Origin: an uncultured Collinsella sp.
Lineage (GTDB): Bacteria; Actinomycetota; Coriobacteriia; Coriobacteriales; Coriobacteriaceae
Direction: 5' to 3'
Assembly (NCBI GenBank): GCA_900555765.1
Contig: USMA01000001.1
Location: 1-26,203, forward strand
Length of the DNA: 26,203 nucleotides
This document shows positions 8,446 through 16,015 of the stretch, one piece after another (within the stretch, counting starts at the first letter, position 1; each line of letters opens with the position of its first letter). A model generated the notes under the pieces. That model searched no databases, was not told where the DNA came from, and saw only the letters and a program-made list of their open reading frames with translations. The position numbers and the translations under genes are program-made.

Positions 8446-8688
8446 ATGTCTTGCGGACCGCAGATGCCGGCAATGCCGCTTTCGATGGTAAAAGCGGGCG
8501 AAACCGTGCGCGTGTCTCGTGTAAAGGGCAATGAGGATATGAAGCACCACCTCAAGGACCTCGGCTTTGTCGAGGGCAACGAAATCCACGTGGTGAGCTC
8601 GAGTGGCGCCAATATCATCGTCACTGTGCTGGGCGCACGCTTTGGTATCGATTCCAAGGTTGCCATGCACATCATGACCGTCGGTTAG
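8446..8688 (+). CDS. feoA: FeoA-family ferrous iron transport accessory protein (first copy)
   Basis: FeoA is a small SH3-like cytosolic protein that works with the FeoB ferrous iron permease. This 80-residue copy has the family core GETVRVSRVKGNEDMKHHLKDLGFVEGNEIHVVSS and the closing GARFGIDSKVAMHIMT. It has an N-terminal extension with a cysteine (MSCGPQMPAMPL) not present in the second copy. The ATG at 8446 is preceded by TTAGGAG. It heads a feoA-feoA-feoB set and ends 40 nt before the second feoA. Two distinct FeoA proteins per operon are common in Gram-positive anaerobes. Confidence 0.9.
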   Translation: MSCGPQMPAMPLSMVKAGETVRVSRVKGNEDMKHHLKDLGFVEGNEIHVVSSSGANIIVTVLGARFGIDSKVAMHIMTVG

Positions 8689-8728
8689 TCGACGGTATTT
8701 CTGTACGCACTGAAAGGGGGACAAGTAA

Positions 8729-8950
8729 ATGAAGACGTTGGGTGACGTTAAGGTGGGCGAGAGCTCCACCATCGTCAAGCTTCACGGCGAGGGTGCGCTT
8801 CGCCGCCACCTTATGGACCTGGGGCTCATCAAGGGCACTTCGTTCAAGGTCGTGAAGGTTGCACCGCTCGGTGATCCGGTCGAGATCAACGTGCGCGGCT
8901 ACGAGCTTTCCATCCGCAAGGAGGAGGCCGCCGTCGTCGAGGTCCAGTAA
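8729..8950 (+). CDS. feoA: FeoA-family protein (second copy)
   Basis: This is a 73-residue FeoA paralogue (LHGEGALRRHLMDLGLIKGTSFKVVKVAPLGDPVEINVRGYELSIRKEEAAVVEV) with the full SH3-like fold pattern, including the conserved LMDLG and the DPVEI-RGYELSIRK close that is closer to classical FeoA than the first copy. AAAGGGGGA lies upstream of ATG 8729. It is separated from feoB by 123 nt that contain a separate palindrome, so feoB may also be read from its own promoter. Confidence 0.93.
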   Translation: MKTLGDVKVGESSTIVKLHGEGALRRHLMDLGLIKGTSFKVVKVAPLGDPVEINVRGYELSIRKEEAAVVEVQ

Positions 8951-8978
8951 GGACTCGCGGCGCATATTTCTGCAGATA

Positions 8979-8998
8979 AAGTTAGGTTTTTCTAACTT
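8979..8998. promoter_or_regulatory. Palindrome between feoA2 and feoB, DtxR-like box
   Basis: AAGTTAG (8979-8985) and CTAACTT (8992-8998) are perfect inverted arms around GTTTTT. The inner TTAGG....CTAA pattern resembles DtxR/IdeR iron boxes. It lies 76 nt before the feoB start, and may be an internal iron-controlled promoter site. Confidence 0.55.
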
Positions 8999-9073
8999 AA
9001 TGCAGCATCTTTGAAGCACATTATCCAGCCTGCGCGGAGAAAGCAGCGCAGGCACACAAGGAAGAAGGATTGA

Positions 9074-11401
9074 ATGGCGGATTCTCAGATCCATGTCGCG
9101 CTGGCGGGTAACCCCAACTGCGGCAAGACCACGCTTTTCAACCTGATCACCGGCGCCAACGGCTACGTTGGCAACTGGCCCGGCGTCACGGTTGAGAAAA
9201 AGGAAGCCAAGCTCCTAAGCGACAAGAACGTTACCATTACGGACCTCCCTGGCATCTACTCGCTTTCCCCCTACAGCCCCGAGGAGCAATGCTCGCGCGA
9301 TTACCTCATGAGCGGCGAGCCCGACGTTGTCGTCCAAGTCGTCGATGCCACCAACCTCGAGCGCAACCTGTACCTGGCGCTTCAGGTTATCGAGACCGGC
9401 CTGCCCGTGGTCGTTGCCCTCAACATGGCCGACTTGGTCGAGAAGAATGGCGACAAGATCGACATTGACAAGCTTTCCAAGAAGCTCGGCTGCCCGGTCA
9501 TGATGATCTCGGCTCTAAAGAACAAGGGTATCAAGGAGCTGTTCGAGCAGGTTAAGAAGTCCGCCGCTTCCAAGGGCCAGGTGCCGGAGCACAAGTTCGA
9601 CTCCTCCATCGAGGACGTTCTGGACCACATCGAGAACAACCTTCCGGCGAGCGTTCCCGCCAACAAGCGCCGCTACTACGCTGTCAAGCTGTTTGAGCGC
9701 GACGCGGACGCCTGCAAGCTCATCAACCTCACTAAGGAGAAGGCTGCTCGCGTAGAGCAGCTGGTCGCCCAGTGCGAGCAGGATTGCGATGACGACGCCG
9801 AGTCCATCATCACCGGTGAGCGCTACGGCGTGATCGCGCACATCATCGACGAGTGCCTCACCAAGGCCCCGGCCAAGATGAGCACCTCCGAGAAGATCGA
9901 CCGCGTGGTTACCAACCGTATTCTGGGCCTGCCGATCTTTGTCGTCATCATGTTCTGCGTGTACTACATCGCCGTTTCTACCTTGGGCGGCACGGTGACC
10001 GACTTCACCAACGACCAGCTCTTCGGCACCGACGGCTGGTATGTGCTCGGTCAGGGCCGCGACGCCTACGACGCGGCCGTCGAGGCTGCGGGCGACAATG
10101 CCGACTCGGTCGACCCGGCACAGTACGGCCCCTATGTCCCGGGTATCACCACTATGGTCCACGACGCACTTGTGGCGGGTGGCACCGAGGACGGTGGCCT
10201 GGTCGATTCGCTGGTCTGCGACGGTATCGTCGGCGGCCTGGGCGCCATTTTCGGCTTTGTGCCGCAGATGTTCCTGCTGTTCGTTATGCTGTCCTTCCTG
10301 GAAGACTGCGGCTATATGGCCCGCGTCGCCTTCATCATGGACCGCGTGTTCCGCCGCTTTGGCCTGTCCGGTAAGTCCTTCATTCCTATGCTCGTGTCTT
10401 CGGGCTGCGGCGTCCCCGGCGTCATGGCCACCAAGACCATCGAGAACGAGAAGGACCGCCGCATGACGGTCATGACCACCACGTTCATTCCCTGTGGCGC
10501 CAAGCTGCCGATCATCGCCCTGCTCATGGGCTCCATCATCGGCGATTCTTCCACCACCGCCGCGTGGATCAGCCCGCTCTTCTACTTCCTGGGCGTCTTT
10601 GCCGTCATCGCCTCGGGCCTCATGCTCAAGAAGACCAAGCTCTTCGCCGGTCGCCCGACGCCGTTCGTTATGGAGCTTCCCGCCTACCACTTCCCGGCGA
10701 TCCGCTCTTGGGCGCTGCACGTGTGGGAGCGCTGCTGGGCCTTTATCAAGAAGGCCGGCACGGTCATCTTCGCGTCCACTGTCGTGGTTTGGTTCCTGTC
10801 CAACTTTGGTAGCTACAACGGTTCCTTTGGCTTCCTGCCTGCGATGGACGGCATCCCCGAGGAGTTCATGGACTACTCCGTGCTCGCCATGCTGGGCAAC
10901 CTGGTCGCTTGGATCTTCGCCCCGCTCGGCTTTAGCACCTGGCAGGCAACCGCACTGACCGTCTCTGGCCTCGTCGCCAAGGAGAACGTCGTCGCCACCG
11001 CCGGCTCGCTGCTGTCCGCCGCCGACGCGGGCGAGACCGACCCGAGCCTGTGGACCGCGTTTGCCGGCATGTTCCCCACCATGGGCGCTTGCGTTGCCTT
11101 CGGCGCCTTCAACCTGCTGTGCGCTCCGTGCTTTGCCGCCATTGGCACCATCCGCAACCAGATGGACTCTGGCAAGTGGACCGCGATTGCCATCGGCTAC
11201 GAGTGCGCCTTCGCTTGGGTGATCGGCCTGTTCATCAACCAGTTCTACAACCTGCTTGTCCTTGGGCAGTTTGGTATCTGGACGGTTGTGGCCATTGTGC
11301 TGCTGGTTGCGATGCTCTTCCAGATTTTCCGTCCCATGCCCAAGCATGCATGGACCGATGAGGACGAGACCAACACTGCTTCCGCCGCAGTTTCCGCTTA
11401 A
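9074..11401 (+). CDS. feoB: Ferrous iron transporter FeoB
   Basis: FeoB imports Fe(II) across the cytoplasmic membrane and couples an N-terminal GTPase to a membrane permease. The 775-residue protein has G1 GNPNCGKT (12-19), the switch I stretch GNWPGVTVE, G3 DLPG (57-60), G4 NMAD (117-120) and G5 SALK. A helical FeoB-associated linker follows, then two gate domains with the CGxPG-type SSGCGVPGVMATKT and IPCGAKLP cysteine motifs in membrane helices. A soluble insertion (about 310-370, acidic and rich in D, G and A) separates the first membrane helix from the gate region. The ATG at 9074 follows AAGGAAGAAGGA. A terminator follows at 11431-11463. Confidence 0.97.
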   Translation: MADSQIHVALAGNPNCGKTTLFNLITGANGYVGNWPGVTVEKKEAKLLSDKNVTITDLPGIYSLSPYSPEEQCSRDYLMSGEPDVVVQVVDATNLERNLYLALQVIETGLPVVVALNMADLVEKNGDKIDIDKLSKKLGCPVMMISALKNKGIKELFEQVKKSAASKGQVPEHKFDSSIEDVLDHIENNLPASVPANKRRYYAVKLFERDADACKLINLTKEKAARVEQLVAQCEQDCDDDAESIITGERYGVIAHIIDECLTKAPAKMSTSEKIDRVVTNRILGLPIFVVIMFCVYYIAVSTLGGTVTDFTNDQLFGTDGWYVLGQGRDAYDAAVEAAGDNADSVDPAQYGPYVPGITTMVHDALVAGGTEDGGLVDSLVCDGIVGGLGAIFGFVPQMFLLFVMLSFLEDCGYMARVAFIMDRVFRRFGLSGKSFIPMLVSSGCGVPGVMATKTIENEKDRRMTVMTTTFIPCGAKLPIIALLMGSIIGDSSTTAAWISPLFYFLGVFAVIASGLMLKKTKLFAGRPTPFVMELPAYHFPAIRSWALHVWERCWAFIKKAGTVIFASTVVVWFLSNFGSYNGSFGFLPAMDGIPEEFMDYSVLAMLGNLVAWIFAPLGFSTWQATALTVSGLVAKENVVATAGSLLSAADAGETDPSLWTAFAGMFPTMGACVAFGAFNLLCAPCFAAIGTIRNQMDSGKWTAIAIGYECAFAWVIGLFINQFYNLLVLGQFGIWTVVAIVLLVAMLFQIFRPMPKHAWTDEDETNTASAAVSA

Positions 11402-11430
11402 GTCCGAATAAGGATTAACCCCTTTCCACG

Positions 11431-11463
11431 AGCCCGGGTGTCCCAGCGACACTCGGGCTTTTT
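11431..11463 (+). terminator. Terminator after feoB
   Basis: AGCCCGGGTGTC pairs with GACACTCGGGCT, with one G-U pair, around a 5-nt loop and is followed by TTTT, 30 nt past the feoB stop. Confidence 0.9.
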
Positions 11464-11576
11464 GGTGGGAGAGATGTGGCGTTTCCGCAGATAAAACCGA
11501 CCAAAACAAACCTGTCCCTTTTTGGTAGGTGGAGAATGGGGTAAAGTAAGTGATGGTTAACTAGAGGAGGCTTGCT

Positions 11577-11777
11577 ATGGCACCTATCGATATTGTTGTA
11601 CTGGCTGTTATCGGTATTGCGTTTGTCGCGGTATGCGTGCGCATCTACCGCAAGGGCACCTGCGCCGACTGCGCTCAGGGTGGCGTTTGCACGGGGCATT
11701 GTTCCAACAAAAAGACGTGCGCCGCGCTGAAAGGCGTGGATAAGATTGCCGAAGACTTGGGCCGCGGTATTCATTAG
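11577..11777 (+). CDS. FeoB-associated Cys-rich membrane protein
   Basis: This is a 66-residue protein with one N-terminal membrane helix (about 4-23, IDIVVLAVIGIAFVAVCVRI) and a short cysteine-rich cytoplasmic segment, GTCADCAQGGVCTGHCSNKKTCAAL, with six cysteines counting the helix one. Such peptides often sit next to feoB in Firmicutes and Actinobacteria and may replace FeoC or assist iron handling; the actual role is unknown. The ATG at 11577 has AGAGGAGG upstream. It lies beyond the feoB terminator, so it may have its own promoter (a TAAAGT hexamer at 11542-11547 is possible). Confidence 0.85.
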   Translation: MAPIDIVVLAVIGIAFVAVCVRIYRKGTCADCAQGGVCTGHCSNKKTCAALKGVDKIAEDLGRGIH

Positions 11778-11798
11778 CCGACCGGTGTTTGGGCATGT

Positions 11799-11830
11799 TT
11801 GACTGCGGATACGGCAGTTGCTGATACGAT
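11799..11830 (+). promoter_or_regulatory. Likely promoter of the flavin oxidoreductase gene
   Basis: TTGACT at 11799-11804 is followed after 17 nt by TGATAC, with TACGAT three bases further on. This is the best -35 match in the window and lies 50 nt before the gene's ribosome binding site. Confidence 0.55.
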
Positions 11831-11879
11831 AGGTGTGTTAGCAAGTGCCGCCGAGCGGCTCAAACGAAAGGAAGCCTGT

Positions 11880-13829
11880 ATGGAGTCCTCTGCCTATCCG
11901 ATGCTCTTTAGTCCGATCAAGGTCGGTACGACCGAGGTCAAGAACCGCGTCTTTATGCCGCCGGTGTCCACGAACCTGGCCGATCATGGCTATGTGACCG
12001 ACGACTTGGTCGATCATTACCGTGCCCGTGCCAAGGGCGGCGTGGGCCTGATCATCACCGAGGTCGTGACGGTCGAGCCCACCTATACCTATCTGCCGGG
12101 TGACATGTGCTGCTACGACGACACGTTTATCCCCGGTTGGGAAAAGCTCGCCGCGGCCGTCCACGAGTACGGCTGCAAGATCATGCCGCAGCTCTTCCAC
12201 CCCGCCTACATGGCCTTTAACATTCCGGGCACGCCGCGCCTGATCGCTCCGTCCTTCGTGGGACCGTCCTATGCCCGCGAGGCACCGCGTCCTATCACGG
12301 TCGATGAGATTCACGAGCTCACACATCAGTTTGGCGACGCTGCCGTGCGTATGCAGAAGGCTGGCGTCGATGGCGTCGAGGTCCATGCGGCGCACGCCCA
12401 CGGCATGCTCGGCGGCTTTTTGACTCCGCTCTACAACAAGCGCACCGACGAGTACGGCGGCTCGCTCGACGCCCGCATGCGCTTCCTGCTCGAGGTCATC
12501 GCCGAGATTCGCGAGCGCTGCGGCAAGGACTTTATCATCGCCGTCCGCATCTCGGGCGATGAGTACACCGATGGCGGCCTGACCCTCAACGACATGATCT
12601 ACGTCTCGCGTCGCTTGGAGACGGCCGGCGTCGACATGATTCACGTGTCGGGCGGCCCCACCATCAAGCGCGGCGCCGCGATTCCCGCCGCCGGTCCCCA
12701 GCAGGCCTCGCACGCCGCCTGCTCGCGCGAGATCAAAAAGCACGTCAACATTCCTGTCGCCACGGTCGGCCGCATTAACGAGGCCTGGATCGCCGAGGAG
12801 CTGATCGAGGACGGCGCCGCCGACATTTGCATGATGGGCCGCGCCAATCTGTGCGATGCCGAGTTCTGCAATAAGGCCGCTGCCGGCAACGCCGACGACA
12901 TCCGTCCCTGCATTGGCTGCCTGCGCTGCTTGAACGGCATCATGTTTGGCAAGCGCATCTCCTGCACCGTCAACCCGGACGTGGAGCGCGACGAGGCCGG
13001 CTACGAGCCTGCCGCCGAGGTCAAGAACGTACTCGTTGTGGGCGCCGGTCCTGCGGGCATGGAGGCGGCGTTCATTGCCGCCAAGCGCGGTCATAACGTT
13101 GTGCTCGTGGATAAGCAGGACGAACCGGGCGGCGAGATGCGCATCGCGGCCGTTCCGCCGACAAAGCAGGAACTCACCCGCGTGATCAAGTATCAGTATC
13201 GTCGCCTGGCCGAGGCCGGCGTGAAGTGCGTATTTGGCACCGAGCTTACTGCCGAGGACATTCAGCGTGACTACGCCGGCTACGAGGTCGTCCTGGCTTA
13301 TGGCTCCGAGCCCATCGCTCCGGCCTTCATGCAGGGCTTTAAGCAGGTTATGACGGCCGACGACCTGCTGGGCGGCAAGGCTTTCCCGGGCAAGAAGATC
13401 GTCATTGTGGGCGGCGGCACCGTCGGCTGCGAGACGGCAGATTACCTGGCCCCGTTGGTCAACGATCTGTCGCCGGCCAACCGCGATGTCACCGTCATCG
13501 AGATGACCAAGACGCTCGCCGCCAACGAGGGTGGCGCCGGCCGCGCGGTGCTCATCACGCGCATGCTCTCCAAGGGCGTCCACGTGCTGACCGAGGCCAA
13601 GGTGACCGAAATCACCGAGGACACCATCAGCTACGAAAAGGACGGCGAGGTCCACACCATCGCCGATGCCGATACGCTGGTGCTTGCCATGGGTTATCGT
13701 CCCAATACCAAGCTGGCCGACGACCTGGCTGCAGCCGGCGTTGCCACCCACGTGCTGGGCGATGCCAACAAGTGCGGCAACATCCGCGATGCCATCGGCG
13801 ATGGCTATAAGGTTGCCTGCGAGCTCTAG
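11880..13829 (+). CDS. FMN/4Fe-4S/FAD NADH:flavin oxidoreductase, 2,4-dienoyl-CoA reductase-like
   Basis: This is a 649-residue three-domain redox enzyme of the old-yellow-enzyme/FadH/BaiCD group. Residues 1-335 form the FMN-binding TIM barrel, with the catalytic-site stretch VEVHAAHAHGMLGGFLTPLYNKRTDEYGGS. Next come cluster cysteines C344, C347, C350 and C362 (CIGCLRC...C). An FAD domain begins at VLVVGAGPAGMEAA, and an NAD(P)H domain contains IVIVGGGTVGCETADYL. Such enzymes reduce activated C=C bonds in enoyl-CoAs, enoates, bile-acid intermediates or other electrophiles with NAD(P)H. The substrate here cannot be read from the sequence. The start is ATG at 11880, with AAAGGAAG upstream; an earlier in-frame TTG at 11799 coincides with the promoter. 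It is a single-gene unit, with a terminator at 13884, next to a GntR regulator that may control it. Confidence 0.9.
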   Translation: MESSAYPMLFSPIKVGTTEVKNRVFMPPVSTNLADHGYVTDDLVDHYRARAKGGVGLIITEVVTVEPTYTYLPGDMCCYDDTFIPGWEKLAAAVHEYGCKIMPQLFHPAYMAFNIPGTPRLIAPSFVGPSYAREAPRPITVDEIHELTHQFGDAAVRMQKAGVDGVEVHAAHAHGMLGGFLTPLYNKRTDEYGGSLDARMRFLLEVIAEIRERCGKDFIIAVRISGDEYTDGGLTLNDMIYVSRRLETAGVDMIHVSGGPTIKRGAAIPAAGPQQASHAACSREIKKHVNIPVATVGRINEAWIAEELIEDGAADICMMGRANLCDAEFCNKAAAGNADDIRPCIGCLRCLNGIMFGKRISCTVNPDVERDEAGYEPAAEVKNVLVVGAGPAGMEAAFIAAKRGHNVVLVDKQDEPGGEMRIAAVPPTKQELTRVIKYQYRRLAEAGVKCVFGTELTAEDIQRDYAGYEVVLAYGSEPIAPAFMQGFKQVMTADDLLGGKAFPGKKIVIVGGGTVGCETADYLAPLVNDLSPANRDVTVIEMTKTLAANEGGAGRAVLITRMLSKGVHVLTEAKVTEITEDTISYEKDGEVHTIADADTLVLAMGYRPNTKLADDLAAAGVATHVLGDANKCGNIRDAIGDGYKVACEL

Positions 13830-13838
13830 CCAACCCCT

Positions 13839-13867
13839 TGGTGCATGGGGCTGTCCCCGCGGCACCA
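13839..13867. repeat. Nested GGGG-N4-CCCC hairpin
   Basis: TGGTGC (13839-13844) and GCACCA (13862-13867) enclose GGGG-ctgt-CCCC, ten bases after the oxidoreductase stop. Same architecture as the hairpins at 8217-8250 and 24341-24373. Confidence 0.5.
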
Positions 13868-13883
13868 GTCGCTAGATAGCAAA

Positions 13884-13930
13884 AAGCGGCGGCCGCCCCG
13901 GGTTTCGGGACGGCCGCCGCTTGCTCTTGT
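13884..13930 (+). terminator. Terminator after the oxidoreductase gene
   Basis: AAGCGGCGGCCG pairs with CGGCCGCCGCTT, with a further CCCGGG/TCGGGA inner stem. The tail TTGCTCTTGT is only moderately T-rich. Confidence 0.75.
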
Positions 13931-13983
13931 AATCCTGGCGGCGCAAGTGGTCTCTATCTCACCGCAACTGAGGGGATGGGGGA

Positions 13984-13994
13984 TGCGATAGTAT
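13984..13994 (+). promoter_or_regulatory. -10 region of the GntR gene
   Basis: TGCGATAGTAT contains a TAGTAT -10 with an upstream TG, and is repeated exactly upstream of the GS-like gene (15958-15968). It rules out an earlier GTG start at 13998, which would lie at the transcription start. Confidence 0.5.
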
Positions 13995-14039
13995 TACGTG
14001 GTGATATTCGACAAACCGTGGGCTTCATCCGAGGGCTTT

Positions 14040-14732
14040 ATGGAACAACACCAGCATTATCAGAGCCTGCAAGACCAGGCATACAACGCATTGCGCTCCA
14101 AGATCATCTATGCCGAGCTCAAGCCCGGCACGCGCCTTTCGGCGATTGGTCTGGAAAAGGAGACGGGAATCGGGCGCACGCCCATTCGCGAATCCTTTGT
14201 GCGCCTGCGTGAGCAGGAGCTGGTGGAAACGCGTCCCATAAGCGGCACCTACGTCTCTAAGATCAGCATGGAACGCGCCGAAAACGCCTGCTTTTTGCGC
14301 GAGAAGCTCGAGAGAAGCGTGCTTATTAAATGCTGTTCGGCCGCCTCGCCCGAGCAAAAGCAGCGGCTTGAGCAGATTCTTACCGAGTCCGAGTCGCTCG
14401 ACCATGGCGAAACGCGCCGTTTCTTTGACCTGGATAACCTGTTCCATGAGACATGTTTTGAAATTGCCGGTCGTCACATGTTGTGGGATTGGATGAAGAG
14501 CATCAACACGCATTTTGAGCGATACAACTGGTTGCGTATGGTGTCGCAGGATCTGGATTGGGAGCCGATTCGTCGGCAGCATCGCCGGATTCTCGAGGCC
14601 ATTAAGAGGGGCGATACCGATGCGGCGAGTTATCTGGCAGAGACGCACTTGCACCTGATGCCCGAGGAGCAGGGCCCGGTTATCGCCTTGCATCCCGACT
14701 ATTTTGAGCTGCCCAAAGACTCGTCTATCTAG
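14040..14732 (+). CDS. GntR-family regulator with FCD domain
   Basis: This is a 230-residue FadR-subfamily regulator. The N-terminal winged helix spans about 10-75 (AYNALRSKIIYAELKPGTRLSAIGLEKETGIGRTPIRESFVRLREQELVETRPISGTYV). An all-helical FCD ligand domain follows (about 85-205), with FDLDNLFHETCFEIAGR and a late RRQHRRILEAIKRGD...ETHLHLM, where D and H residues normally hold a metal or carboxylate. Ligands of the family are often small organic acids. The ATG at 14040 has GAGGG four bases upstream. It follows the oxidoreductase gene in the same direction but behind a terminator, and may regulate that gene. Confidence 0.9.
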   Translation: MEQHQHYQSLQDQAYNALRSKIIYAELKPGTRLSAIGLEKETGIGRTPIRESFVRLREQELVETRPISGTYVSKISMERAENACFLREKLERSVLIKCCSAASPEQKQRLEQILTESESLDHGETRRFFDLDNLFHETCFEIAGRHMLWDWMKSINTHFERYNWLRMVSQDLDWEPIRRQHRRILEAIKRGDTDAASYLAETHLHLMPEEQGPVIALHPDYFELPKDSSI

Positions 14733-14858
14733 CCCATCATCGCATCTGCTCGAGACGCAAAAAACGACGCTGCTCACCTACAGCGTTTTGCAACCGAGAT
14801 TTTTAAAAAAATGCCTAAAATGGCTCAGACCGCCGACAATTGGGAAACGGGGTGCGCT

Positions 14859-15881
14859 ATGGCGCAGATGAGAATCAAGGACATTGCCGCCGAGGCGGGC
14901 GTGAGCCCGGCCACGGTCTCGCGCTATCTCAACAACCGCCCCGGGCAAATGACCGAGGAAACCCGTGCTCGCATCGCGGCAGTTATCGAGCGCACCGGCT
15001 ATCGCCCACGTGCCGCTGCGCGCAATCTGCGCAGCTCGCGCACCAATCTCATTGGCGTGATCCTGGCCGACATCGCCAACCCATTCTCGAGCGCCATGCT
15101 CGAAGGACTTTCCGCCAGTGCCGCCGCGCGCGGCTGCTCGCTCATGACGGCCATCAGCGGCAACGACTCCGCCAAGGAGGCCGAGTCGCTCACCAGGCTC
15201 ATCGATGCGGGCGTGGACGGCTTGGTCGTCAATACCTGCGGCGGTAACGATCATGCGATCGCCGCGGCTGCGGGACGCCTGCCGGTCGTGTTGCTTGACC
15301 GCGACATCGAGGACGGCGGCATCGATCTGGTGACATCTAACAACCGCGAGCTGGTCGCCGGGCTGGTGGACGCGCTGGCCGCTGCGGGCAGCGAGCGCCT
15401 GTGCCTGCTCACCGAGGCAAGCGACAGCAGCCCCGTCCGTCGCGAGCGCGCCGAGGCCCTTGCCGACGAGCTTTCGCGACGCGGCCTTGCGGGCGAGGTC
15501 GTCACCCTGGCCGACGGCGGTGCCACGGGCGTTGGCCGCTTGGATGAGGCCATCCGCGACTATGCTGGCAAAAAGCTCGGCCTCATTGCCGTCAACGGCC
15601 TGGTCTTTCTGCGTCTGACCGAGGCGCTGGCGCAGTTGGGACCTTCGTTGCCGGCCGGCCTCAAGATCGCGACGTTTGACGATTACCCCTGGAACCACGT
15701 GCTCTTTGGCGGTGTGACCACGGCAGCGCAAGACGCCCTCGCCATTGCCGAGGGCGTAGTCGAGCGTCTGTCCGAGCGCATCGATGTCGTTACCACTACG
15801 GTGGGCGATGCCGCAAAGCTCGCCCCTAAGCGCATCGAGGTCCCCGGTCACATCGAACACCGCGCCTCAACCTCGCGCTAA
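14859..15881 (+). CDS. LacI-family transcriptional regulator
   Basis: This is a 340-residue LacI/GalR protein. The DNA-binding helix-turn-helix and hinge are clear (IKDIAAEAGVSPATVSRYLNN and YRPRAAARNLRS), followed by a periplasmic-binding-like effector domain (LIGVILADIANPFSSAMLEGL...VDGLVVNTCG...IATFDDYPWNHVLFGGVTT). The start chosen is ATG at 14859. Another ATG at 14868 and one at 14811 are possible; the 14811 one sits in an AT-rich, promoter-like stretch. Upstream, ACGCTG (14767-14772) and CAGCGT (14781-14786) form a small inverted repeat that could be its own operator. No sugar genes lie nearby, so the effector is unknown. Confidence 0.9.
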   Translation: MAQMRIKDIAAEAGVSPATVSRYLNNRPGQMTEETRARIAAVIERTGYRPRAAARNLRSSRTNLIGVILADIANPFSSAMLEGLSASAAARGCSLMTAISGNDSAKEAESLTRLIDAGVDGLVVNTCGGNDHAIAAAAGRLPVVLLDRDIEDGGIDLVTSNNRELVAGLVDALAAAGSERLCLLTEASDSSPVRRERAEALADELSRRGLAGEVVTLADGGATGVGRLDEAIRDYAGKKLGLIAVNGLVFLRLTEALAQLGPSLPAGLKIATFDDYPWNHVLFGGVTTAAQDALAIAEGVVERLSERIDVVTTTVGDAAKLAPKRIEVPGHIEHRASTSR

Positions 15882-15955
15882 CCATTCGCTCTCGACGGCC
15901 AGCTCGCGCACGTTTTTTGAGCGCTTGATACGCTTTAACCCTGCGGAAACATTTT

Positions 15956-15976
15956 TCTGCGATAGTATCTGCGATA
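15956..15976 (+). promoter_or_regulatory. Promoter region of the GS-like gene with direct repeat
   Basis: TCTGCGATA occurs twice (15956-15964 and 15968-15976), 12 nt apart, overlapping the TAGTAT -10 at 15963-15968. The TGCGATAGTAT string is shared with the GntR gene promoter. A regulator bound to the repeat would block the -10. Confidence 0.5.
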
Positions 15977-16015
15977 TAGACCAGTCGAAACCCGCCCGAA
16001 AGAAAGGGGAGCGAC

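Noticed and set aside
9515..11509. 664-codon minus-strand frame opposite feoB
   Set aside because: Shadow of feoB with repetitive Gly/His/Val composition and no recognisable domain.
11838..13865. 675-codon minus-strand frame opposite the flavin oxidoreductase
   Set aside because: Antisense shadow; the plus strand carries all cofactor motifs.
13998..14039. GTG start at 13998 for the GntR regulator
   Set aside because: It lies four bases after the likely -10 and has no ribosome binding site; ATG 14040 has one.
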